Below are positions 40,771 to 48,475 of a stretch of DNA of 64,000 bases, one piece after another. Each line of letters begins with the position of its first letter. Position 1 is the first letter of the stretch. Below the pieces are notes generated by a model. That model was not told where the DNA came from. It ran no database searches and worked only from the letters and a program-made list of their open reading frames with translations. This stretch comes from Streptomyces sp. 1331.2 (lineage in GTDB: Bacteria; Actinomycetota; Actinomycetes; Streptomycetales; Streptomycetaceae): NCBI RefSeq assembly GCF_900199205.1, contig NZ_OBMJ01000001.1, forward strand, positions 6,689,001-6,753,000, read 5' to 3'. The position numbers and the translations under genes were made by a program.

Positions 40771-42345
40771 TCAGCTGTCGAGCAGTCCTTGGACGGAATC
40801 CCGCAGGTCCGTGAAGGAGGCGAGGTCGGGTACGGTCCACCCGTTCAGGTCGTACTCCGCCAGGCACTCGTCGACCAGGCCCTTGTAGGAGTCCAGCTGG
40901 CCGTTGGCGAGCTGGGCGAAGAGCAGTTCGATCCGGGTGTTCTCGTGGTTCCCGGCGTAGTTGCGCTCGTACAGCTCGTGGCGCCCGCCGAACTCGCTGC
41001 CCACGGCGTCCCAGAGCAGCTTCATCACCTTGACCCGCTCGACCGCGTCGACGCCGCCGGAGCCGCGGAGGAACCGGTCCAGGTAGGGCCGGATCTCCGG
41101 ATTGTCGAAGTCCTTGGCGCTGGAGTTGGTGTAGATCAGTCCGCTGGCCACGTCCTGCAGCACGATCTCCCGGATCCGCGGGTAGCCGGTCTGCATGAAC
41201 CACCGGTAGGCCAGCCCGTACTGGGAGTTGGGCAGCACCGCGCCGTTGCGCCAGGCCACCGGGTTGCGGGCGGCCGCGTCCGACAGCCCCCAGAACAGGT
41301 TGCGCCAGGCCAGCACCTCGCCGAGCCGGCTCTGCACCCCGCGGAAGTCGCCGGTGCCGGTGATGTCCAGGGCCTTGGCCAGCAGCCCGGCGATGAACTC
41401 CAGCTTCACCGCGAGCCGCGTGCAGCCGTGGAAGGTGAAGCGCTCGATGAACCCGGACTGGCCGGTGAACATCCGGATCTTCTCCGGCTGCCCGTAGATG
41501 AAGACGTTCTCCCACGGGATGAGCACCTTGTCGAGCACCAGGATGGTGTCGTTCTCGTCCAGGCGGGAGGAGAGCGGGTAGTCGAAGGGGCTGCCCATCG
41601 CCGCCGCCGTCGCGGTGTAGGACGGGCGGCAGATCAGCTTCATCCCGGGTGCGTTCATCGGCACGGTCGCCACCAGGGCGAAGGTGCGGTCCTTGATCGG
41701 CAGGCCGTGGTGCGCGATGAAGTTGTAGTGCGTCAGCGCGGAGCCGGTCGCGACCACCTTCGCACCGGACACCACCAGGCCGGCGTCGGTCTCCTTCTCG
41801 GCGTGGATGAAGACGTCGGCCACCTGGTCCGGCGGCAGGCTGCGGTCGACCGGCGGATGGACGATCGCGTGGTTCCAGTACAGCACCTTCTCCTGCGAAT
41901 CGGCGTACCAGCGCCGGGCGTTGTCCGCGAACGGCTCGTAGAAGTCCGCGTTGGCGCCGAGCGTGCCGAGGAAGGACGCCTTGTAGTCGGGGCTGCGGCC
42001 CATCCAGCCGTAACTCATGCGCGCCCAGGCGGCGATGGCCCGCTGGTCACCGACCAGGTCGTCCGCGCTGCGCGGGGTGGTGAAGAAACGGTGCGTGAAA
42101 CCCTCCCGGCCGCTGTCGGTCGGGGTGGTCAGCACCTCCTGGTACTGCGGGTCGTGCAGGGCGTCGTAGAGCCGGGCCGTCATCCGGACCGGATTGTGGA
42201 ACGCCGGGTGCGCGGTGACGTCCTTGACCCGGTCGCCGTAGAGGAAGATCTCCCGGTCGTCGCGAAGACTCTCGATGTATTCGGAACCGGTCAGCGGGCG
42301 AGTCCCGCGTGGTTCGCCGGCGGAGGTTTCGGGGGCTTCGGCCAT
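40771..42345 (-). CDS. HpaB/SgcC-like flavin-dependent phenol 3-hydroxylase
   Basis: 524 aa, 4-hydroxyphenylacetate 3-monooxygenase oxygenase family. N-terminal TGSEYIESLRDDREIFLYGDRVKDVTAHPAFHNP is characteristic. Further conserved blocks are SYGWMGRSPDYKASFLG, HAIVHPPVDRS, SGAKVVATGSALTHYN and FLRGSGGVDAVERVKVMKLLWDAVGSEFGGRHELYERNYAG. Family enzymes use FADH2 from a separate reductase to ortho-hydroxylate phenols. SgcC of C-1027 does so on a PCP-bound beta-tyrosine, so a PCP-bound hydroxymandelate is a reasonable substrate here. ATG at 42345 has AGGAGAGG upstream. Head of the minus-strand side-arm operon. Confidence 0.92.
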   Translation of the reverse strand: MAEAPETSAGEPRGTRPLTGSEYIESLRDDREIFLYGDRVKDVTAHPAFHNPVRMTARLYDALHDPQYQEVLTTPTDSGREGFTHRFFTTPRSADDLVGDQRAIAAWARMSYGWMGRSPDYKASFLGTLGANADFYEPFADNARRWYADSQEKVLYWNHAIVHPPVDRSLPPDQVADVFIHAEKETDAGLVVSGAKVVATGSALTHYNFIAHHGLPIKDRTFALVATVPMNAPGMKLICRPSYTATAAAMGSPFDYPLSSRLDENDTILVLDKVLIPWENVFIYGQPEKIRMFTGQSGFIERFTFHGCTRLAVKLEFIAGLLAKALDITGTGDFRGVQSRLGEVLAWRNLFWGLSDAAARNPVAWRNGAVLPNSQYGLAYRWFMQTGYPRIREIVLQDVASGLIYTNSSAKDFDNPEIRPYLDRFLRGSGGVDAVERVKVMKLLWDAVGSEFGGRHELYERNYAGNHENTRIELLFAQLANGQLDSYKGLVDECLAEYDLNGWTVPDLASFTDLRDSVQGLLDS

Positions 42346-42539
42346 CAGAGACGCCTCTCCTTGCTGGCGGTTCACCGGACGAACCGAGCCTGACAGTCCG
42401 GCCCCGGTGGCCGCTTCTCACGGCTTGCGCGCTTGGTCTTCCACCGGCTACCGGACTCAGCAAGAACGGAGGTGCCCCGGCCCGGCCGCCCCCGGAGCAT
42501 GAGCATCTGGATCGCCCGGCCCGAGGAAGGAATCCGGAA

Positions 42540-43877
42540 ATGAGCAAGCGAATCGACATCGACATCGTGGTGCCGCTCTACCCGTTCATGCCCTACTTCC
42601 TGGACCGGACAAGGGAGTTGGCGGAGACGTTCACCGCCGCCCACCCCGAGTACCGGATCCACGTCACCGGCGCGGACTGGCTCTCCGTCCCGCAGGCCGT
42701 GGCCGACGCCGCCCTGAAGGACGGCGCGCCGACCATCGCCCAGTACTTCTACACCTCGACCCAGGACGCCCTCGACGCCCGGCGGCCCGACGGCTCACCG
42801 CTGTTCACCTCGGTCGAGCGGGCGATCGCCGGCCGGACCGAGATCCTCGGCGAGCCGGTCGTGCTCGGCGACGTCACGGCCACCGCCCGGCAGTACTACC
42901 GCCACGACGGCGCGGTGGCTGCGATGCCGCCGCTCACCTCCACCACCCTGCTCTACGCCAACACCACCCTGCTGGAACGGGCCGGGATCACCGAGGTCCC
43001 GCAGACCTGGGCCGGGATCGAGGCCGCCTGCCGGGCCGTCGCCGCCCTCCCGGACGGGCCGGCCCACGCCATCACCTGGCCCAACCACGGCTGGTGGTTC
43101 CAGCAGTCGGTGGCCCAGCAGGGCGCCCTGCTGGCCGACCACGACAACGGCCGCTCCGGCCGCGCCGAGCGGGTGTACCTCGACTCGGACGCGATGCTCG
43201 CCTACGTCGAGTGGTGGCGCGGCCTCCACCGGGCCGGCCTGTACCGCTACCACCCCAGCCGGGTGAACAGCGAGGTCGACTGGGACGGCAACTTCCGGGC
43301 CTTCGCCGACCAGCAGGTCGCCTTCACCCTCACCACCTCGGTCGAGGCCGCCCGGATGGCCCAGGCCGGCCGGGACGGCGGCTTCACGGTGCAGACCTGC
43401 CGGATGCCGTACAACGACCGGGTGCCCTACGCGGGCAACGTGATCGGCGGGGACGCGCTCTGGCTGGCCGCCGGGCTGGACGAGGCGACCCAGGACGGCG
43501 CCCTGGCCTTCATGCAGTACCTGAACTCCCCGAGGATCGCCGCCGACCGCCACCGGGAGACCGGATTCATCCCGGTCACCGGCGGGGCGATCGACCTGCT
43601 GGAGCAGGAGGGCTGGTTCCGCGACAAGCCGCACTTCCGCACCGCGCTGGACCAGCTCGGCGCCAACGCCGGCACGCCCGCCGCCCAGGGGGCGCTGCTC
43701 GGGGAGTTCGCCGCGATCCAGGACGTGCTGACCACCGCCATGCACGACGTCCTGGTCACGGAGGTGGACCCGCGCGTCCGCTTCGCCGAGGCGAACGCGC
43801 AGGCCCAGCAGCTCCTCGACCACTACAACGAGGCCTGCCGGGGGCTGCGCCCCCGGGGCCCCGTCAGGGTCGGCTGA
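42540..43877 (+). CDS. Solute-binding-protein-like protein lacking a signal peptide
   Basis: 445 aa, periplasmic-binding-protein type I/UgpB-MalE-like fold. It starts directly at the first mature strand (IDIDIVVPLYPFMPYFLDRTRELAETFTAAHPEYRIHVTG) and contains NTTLLERAGITEVPQTWAG and the GGDALWLAAGLDEATQDGALAFMQYLNSP block common to sugar-binding proteins. GAGGAAGG precedes the ATG at 42540. No hydrophobic leader or lipobox Cys is present and no in-frame upstream start adds one; no permease genes are nearby. It is therefore probably cytoplasmic. It could sequester or chaperone a product or intermediate. Divergent from the HpaB-like gene, convergent (55-nt overlap) with the condensation enzyme. 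Confidence 0.83.
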   Translation: MSKRIDIDIVVPLYPFMPYFLDRTRELAETFTAAHPEYRIHVTGADWLSVPQAVADAALKDGAPTIAQYFYTSTQDALDARRPDGSPLFTSVERAIAGRTEILGEPVVLGDVTATARQYYRHDGAVAAMPPLTSTTLLYANTTLLERAGITEVPQTWAGIEAACRAVAALPDGPAHAITWPNHGWWFQQSVAQQGALLADHDNGRSGRAERVYLDSDAMLAYVEWWRGLHRAGLYRYHPSRVNSEVDWDGNFRAFADQQVAFTLTTSVEAARMAQAGRDGGFTVQTCRMPYNDRVPYAGNVIGGDALWLAAGLDEATQDGALAFMQYLNSPRIAADRHRETGFIPVTGGAIDLLEQEGWFRDKPHFRTALDQLGANAGTPAAQGALLGEFAAIQDVLTTAMHDVLVTEVDPRVRFAEANAQAQQLLDHYNEACRGLRPRGPVRVG

Positions 43878-45274
43878 CCGGCGTCGTCACGAACGCTCGG
43901 GCGGAGCTCCAGCGGCGCGTCCGGCGCGCCGACCAGCTCCCGCAGCACCGCGCGGAAGCGGTCCACCTGCTCCGCCACCGAGCGCTCGTCGTAGAGGTTG
44001 CTGTTGTACTGGATGCCCGCGACCACGTCGCCGGCCGGGTCGAGGTTGAGCGTCCACAGCGCGCCGTTGGGCACGTCCGAGCCCACCGGCTGCGAGGTGA
44101 GCCGGCGCCGCACTTCGGTGTACTCCAGGTCCCCGATCAGCTCCGCGTCCAGCAGGAACGGGAACGGGAACACCTGGAAGACGCAGGCCGCCCGGCCGTC
44201 CTCCAGCGTCGGCAGCATCAACTCCGGTGCCTGGGCCAGGATCTGCCCGAACGGGATGTCATGGGCGTAGGCCTCCAGGCTGGTGGTGCGGATCCTGGTC
44301 ACCACCTCGGCGAAGTCCCGGGCGCCGGACAGATCGGTGCGCAGCGGCAGGAAGTTGAAGAACGGCCCGACGGTGTGGTGGAACCGGTCCTCGCCGCGCC
44401 CCGGCGAGAAGGTCGGCACCACCACGTCGGGGTTCCCGGTGTCGCGCGCGACCATCACCGCGAACGCGCCGAGCAGCACCATGAAGGGCGTGCTGCGCAG
44501 CGCCTGGGCGATCTCCACGGCCCGGGCGGTCAGTTCGGCGTCGACGGTGAAGCGGTGGACGGCGGTGGACTCCGGCAAGCCGGTGGACTTCGGCCGGTCG
44601 GTGGGCACCGAGAGGATCCGGGCGCCGGCCAGCTGCTTGCGCCAGAACGCCCGAGCCCCCTCCAGTGCCGGATCGGCCGCGAACTCCCGTTGCCAGGCCG
44701 CGAATTCACGGTAGGGCAGGGCGGTCGGCAGTTCGGGCTGACGGTGCCCGCGGCGCTCGGCGTAGCGGACGGCGAGATCGCGGATGATCAGCCGGACCGA
44801 CCAGCCGTCGGCCGCGGTGTGGTGCACGACCAGGGCGAGGACCGCGTCCTCCTCGTCGAAGCGGAGCAAGGTGCCCTGGATCAGAGGGAGTCGGCGGGCG
44901 CTGATGGTGCCCGACTCGACCTCGGTGATCAGCTCCTCCACCGCCCGGTCGCGCGCCGCGGAGTCCGCTCCGGTCAGCTCCCGCAGCTCCAGCCGCACCG
45001 GCGCGGCCGGATGGATCTCCTGGTGGCGCTCGCCCTCGCCGCGGACGATGGCGGTGCGCAGCGCCTCGTGCCGCACCACCACGTCGTCCAGCGCCAGTTG
45101 CAGCGTTTCGACGTCGACCTTCCCGCGCAGGCGCCAGCCGTGCACGATGTGGAACCGCGGGCCGAACGGCCCCTCCTCGTCACCGCGGTCGAAGCCGCAG
45201 AGGAACTCCTGGTTGAAGGAGAGCGGCCGCCTGATCACCGGGCCGTCGGAGGAAGGCTTCGCATCGGGACTCAT
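43823..45274 (-). CDS. Free-standing NRPS condensation enzyme (SgcC5-like)
   Basis: 483 aa, single C domain with the catalytic HHxxxDG motif intact (VVHHTAADGWS, about residue 155) and the late GPFFNFLPLR and DIPFGQILA motifs. There is no attached A or PCP domain. In C-1027 and related enediynes the homologous SgcC5 joins the PCP-bound aromatic acid to an alcohol or amine of the enediyne core, giving an ester or amide. Here the same role is likely for the hydroxymandelate-derived acyl-PCP. GAAAGGAATT precedes the ATG. Its 3' end overlaps the convergent solute-binding-like gene by 55 nt. Confidence 0.9.
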   Translation of the reverse strand: MSPDAKPSSDGPVIRRPLSFNQEFLCGFDRGDEEGPFGPRFHIVHGWRLRGKVDVETLQLALDDVVVRHEALRTAIVRGEGERHQEIHPAAPVRLELRELTGADSAARDRAVEELITEVESGTISARRLPLIQGTLLRFDEEDAVLALVVHHTAADGWSVRLIIRDLAVRYAERRGHRQPELPTALPYREFAAWQREFAADPALEGARAFWRKQLAGARILSVPTDRPKSTGLPESTAVHRFTVDAELTARAVEIAQALRSTPFMVLLGAFAVMVARDTGNPDVVVPTFSPGRGEDRFHHTVGPFFNFLPLRTDLSGARDFAEVVTRIRTTSLEAYAHDIPFGQILAQAPELMLPTLEDGRAACVFQVFPFPFLLDAELIGDLEYTEVRRRLTSQPVGSDVPNGALWTLNLDPAGDVVAGIQYNSNLYDERSVAEQVDRFRAVLRELVGAPDAPLELRPSVRDDAGQPTLTGPRGRSPRQASL

Positions 45275-45453
45275 CGGGAATTCCTTTCGCTGGATCCAGC
45301 CGGAATTTCGCCCCGGAACCGTAGCAACTGCCCTGCCAGGGCGGTTCTTCGATCGTGCTGGCAATCGGGGAGGTGCGCGGCGGCCCGCCCGCGCGCGAGG
45401 CTGGCCGGGACACTCCCCAACGCCCGGTCGAACCGCAGAGGAGCTGTGCCGCC

Positions 45454-46695
45454 ATGACGGTCGCCACGAATGTCGCAGGGTCCGGCTCGCCGCTGCCGCC
45501 CGAGTCCGCGCCGACGCCGAGCGAGCTGATCGCCAGGGCCGAGGCCATCGCCCCGCTCCTGGTCCCCCGGCAGGCCGAGACCGAACAGCGCACCTACTAC
45601 GCCGAGGACACCCACCGGGAGTTCGCGGCGGCCGGCTTCTACCGGATCCTCGTCCCCAAGCGGTACGGCGGGTACGAGCTCGGCGTCGACACCTTCCTGC
45701 GGGTGGCGACCATCCTCGCCCGGGGCTGCCCGTCGACGGGCTGGATGTACTGCCTCGGCGCCACCCACGCCCTCCCGGCGGCCTCGCTGTTCGGCGAGCA
45801 GGCGCAGGCCGAGCTGTTCGCCGGCGGCGACTTCATCTGCCCCGCCACCATCGTGCCGAACGGCTCCGCCGAGCGGGCCGAGGACGGCGGCTGGCGGGTC
45901 GACGGCACCTGGAACTACTGCTCGGGCTCGCCGTACGCGACGCACTTCATGGGCCACGTCCCGATGCCCGGCGCGGAGGGCGAGCCGCCCGCGCCGATGC
46001 TGTTCGTCGCCCCGCGCAGCCAGTTCCGCCGGCTGGACGACTGGGGCGGCCAACTCGGCCTCAAGGGCAGCGGTTCGCACAGCATCGTGATCGAGGGCGG
46101 CCACGTCCCGGACCACCTCACCCTGCCCAGGACGCACATGAGCGAGGTGGTCGTGGAAGGGGGCACGCCCGGCTACCGGCTGCACGGCAACCCGGAGTAC
46201 GGCGGCGGCTCGCTCAGCTTCATGGTGCTGGAGGTGGCCTCGCTCGCGGTCGGCATGGCCCAGGGCGCGCTGGACGCCTACGGCGAGCTGATGCAGAGCC
46301 GCACCACGCTGTTCCCGCCCGTGGTCACCCGGGCCGAGGACCCGGACTACCAGTTCTGGTACGGCGAGGCGGCCGGCATGATCGCCACCGCCGAGGCGGC
46401 CGTGCTGCACGCGGTCAAGCAGTGGCAGGACCTGTGCGCGCAGGGGCCCGGCGCCTTCACCCGGGAGGAGGACCTGCGGATCGCCACCATCTGCCGCGAG
46501 GTGATCCGGCTCTGCTGGCACGCCGTGGAGGGGCAGTTGTTCCCGACGGCCGGGTCGAGCTCGGTGCGGCAGGGCGAGCGGATCGAGCGGGTCTGGCGCG
46601 ACCTGTCCACGCTGCACAGCCACGCCGGGATCGGCGTCTTCCTGTCCGCGGTGACCACCCGGGAGCTGGCCCGAGCCCGCTTCGGCGTCAAGTAG
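45454..46695 (+). CDS. Acyl-CoA-dehydrogenase-fold (class D) flavin monooxygenase, second copy
   Basis: 413 aa of the same family as 26393-27571. PKRYGGYELGVDTFLRVATILARGCPSTGWMYCLGA and YCSGSPYATHFMGHVPMPG form the flavin-substrate region, and LKGSGSHSIVIEGGHVPDH is the typical beta-domain ending. GCAGAGGAGC lies upstream of ATG 45454. Divergent from the condensation enzyme and 63 nt before the FAD oxidase, with which it is probably co-transcribed. Expected to hydroxylate an aromatic or polyketide substrate with reduced FMN/FAD supplied in trans. Confidence 0.85.
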   Translation: MTVATNVAGSGSPLPPESAPTPSELIARAEAIAPLLVPRQAETEQRTYYAEDTHREFAAAGFYRILVPKRYGGYELGVDTFLRVATILARGCPSTGWMYCLGATHALPAASLFGEQAQAELFAGGDFICPATIVPNGSAERAEDGGWRVDGTWNYCSGSPYATHFMGHVPMPGAEGEPPAPMLFVAPRSQFRRLDDWGGQLGLKGSGSHSIVIEGGHVPDHLTLPRTHMSEVVVEGGTPGYRLHGNPEYGGGSLSFMVLEVASLAVGMAQGALDAYGELMQSRTTLFPPVVTRAEDPDYQFWYGEAAGMIATAEAAVLHAVKQWQDLCAQGPGAFTREEDLRIATICREVIRLCWHAVEGQLFPTAGSSSVRQGERIERVWRDLSTLHSHAGIGVFLSAVTTRELARARFGVK

Positions 46696-46758
46696 ACCGC
46701 GTACCCCCAGGTAATCCGAGGATCACCAAGTCGCCTAGCCAGAGCGGGAGTTCGAGCC

Positions 46759-48135
46759 ATGACCGAGACCGAGCAGGCCGTCGCACTGCCCGGGGAGCCC
46801 GCCTTCGCCGCCGCGAGCGCCGTGTTCAACCTGGCGGCGCCGGTCCGGCCCGCGGCGGCGGTGACGGTCCGTACCGTCGAGCAGGTCCGGGCGGCACTGC
46901 GCCACGCGGAACGCCTGGGGCAGTGGGTCCGGGTGCACACCACCGGGCACGCCTCCTCCTCGGCCCGCCCGATGGACCGCAGCCTGTTGATCCGCACCGA
47001 ACCCGCGGGCCCGGTCGAGGTCGACCCGGTGGCCCGCACCGCCCGCATCCCGGCCGGCGCCCGCTGGGGCGAGGTGGTCGAGGCGGCGGCGAAGTTCGGA
47101 CTGGCCGCCCCGCACGGCTCCTCGCCGACCGTCGGCGTGGTCGGCTACCTGCTGCGCGGCGGGATCAGCTTCTACGGCCGGCGGGCCGGGCTCGCCGTCA
47201 ACAGCGTCCGGGCCGTCGAACTCGTCACCCCGGACGGCGAGTTCCACCGGGTCTCGGCGAGCGAGGACCCCGAGCTGTTCTGGGCGCTGCGCGGCGGCGG
47301 GGGCGGCCTCGGCATCGTCACCGCGATCGAGCTCGGTCTCTTCCCGGCCGCCCGGGTGGTCACCGGCGCGGCCTTCTGGCCCGCCGCGCACGGCCCCGAG
47401 CTGCTGTCCCGCTGGCTGCGCTGGAGCCGCGGCGCACCCGAGGCCGTCACCACGGTGTTCCGGGTGATGAACCTGCCGAAGGTGCCCGAGATCCCGTCGG
47501 CGCTGACCGCAGGACCGGTGGTCTGCGCGGCCGGCGTGGTGCTCGCCCCGGCCGAGGAGGACCTGACCGCCGCCGAAGGCCAGGCCGCCGACCTGCTCGG
47601 CCCGCTGCGCGCGGTCGCCGACCCGGTGCTGGACACCTGGTGCACCACCACCCCGCCCGCCGTGGTCCGCACGCACATGGACCCGACCGATCCGGTGCCC
47701 GTCCTGGGGGACCACCTGCTGCTCTCCGACCTGGGGGAGGAGGGCGCCGAGGCCTTCCTGAGGGTGCTCGGCGAGGGCTCGGGTTCGCCGCTGGTCAACG
47801 CCGAACTGCGGCAGCTCGGCGGGGCGCTCGCGGTGCCCGATCCGGACGGCGGAGCGCTGAGCCACCTGGACGCCGCCTTCGCCTTCACGGCCGGCGGGCT
47901 GGCGCTGGACCCGGCCGCCTCGGCGGCGGTCCGGGCGCACTGCGCCAAGGCCCGGGCCGCGCTGGCGCCCTGGGACACCGGGCGGACGGCGCCGACCCTG
48001 GTCGAGCGCCTGGAGCAGCCGCAGCGGCACCTGTCCGCCGCCGAGGTCGAGCGGGTGGACGCCGTCCGCCGCCGGGTGGACCCCGCCGGGCGGCTGCGCC
48101 ACGACGTCCCGCCGGGAGCCTCCGCCCTGTACTGA
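46759..48135 (+). CDS. FAD-linked oxidase (PCMH/BBE-like)
   Basis: 458 aa. FAD_binding_4 domain with a potential histidyl-FAD site in VHTTGHASSS, PHGSSPTVGVVGYLLRGGISFYGRR in place of the usual second covalent Cys, and the GGGGGLGIVTAIELGL loop. The C-terminal BBE tail is short and ends RLRHDVPPG. Compared with the BBE-like enzyme at 33783 it lacks the Cys, so mono-covalent FAD is predicted. It follows the class-D flavoprotein by 63 nt and is closed by a strong terminator at 48170-48202. Oxidation of an alcohol or phenol in side-arm or core maturation is likely. Confidence 0.88.
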   Translation: MTETEQAVALPGEPAFAAASAVFNLAAPVRPAAAVTVRTVEQVRAALRHAERLGQWVRVHTTGHASSSARPMDRSLLIRTEPAGPVEVDPVARTARIPAGARWGEVVEAAAKFGLAAPHGSSPTVGVVGYLLRGGISFYGRRAGLAVNSVRAVELVTPDGEFHRVSASEDPELFWALRGGGGGLGIVTAIELGLFPAARVVTGAAFWPAAHGPELLSRWLRWSRGAPEAVTTVFRVMNLPKVPEIPSALTAGPVVCAAGVVLAPAEEDLTAAEGQAADLLGPLRAVADPVLDTWCTTTPPAVVRTHMDPTDPVPVLGDHLLLSDLGEEGAEAFLRVLGEGSGSPLVNAELRQLGGALAVPDPDGGALSHLDAAFAFTAGGLALDPAASAAVRAHCAKARAALAPWDTGRTAPTLVERLEQPQRHLSAAEVERVDAVRRRVDPAGRLRHDVPPGASALY

Positions 48136-48169
48136 GCACGGCAGGCGACTCCCCTGTGAACTCCCTTCG

Positions 48170-48202
48170 AAACGCCCTCCGCAGCACCTGCGGGGGGCGT
48201 TT
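48170..48202 (+). terminator. Terminator after FAD oxidase
   Basis: AAACGCCCTCCGCAG (48170-48184) and CTGCGGGGGGCGTTT (48188-48202), a 15-bp stem with one G-U pair and a 3-nt loop ending in TTT. Confidence 0.9.
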
Positions 48203-48227
48203 CCGCATATCCAACCCCCCACATTGA

Positions 48228-48243
48228 CCGTGCATTTGCACGG
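48228..48243 (+). promoter_or_regulatory. Palindrome CCGTGCA-tt-TGCACGG upstream of UnbV-like gene
   Basis: A perfect 7-bp inverted repeat with a 2-nt centre, overlapping a TTGACC (48224-48229) that could be a -35 box, 233 nt before the GTG start at 48476. Looks like an operator for a dimeric regulator. The rest of the 340-bp gap shows no coding sequence. Confidence 0.5.
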
Positions 48244-48475
48244 GAAAACTCTTGGCAAAATCCGCGGTGGGCCGCTGAGCAATGTGAGAGAAGCCGTTTC
48301 GGGTGCCCGGCGGCCATGCTCGTGGGGTAGACCTGCGCGTGAAGTGGGATTCACCGACGCAATTCGAGAGCGCGGATTCCAGGGCCCGGGACTTTCCTGT
48401 CCGTCGGAGCCGGCCGCGCCATGGAACTCGAATGCGATTACAGGGTCGTATGCGATCTGTCGAGAGGGGAACGCG

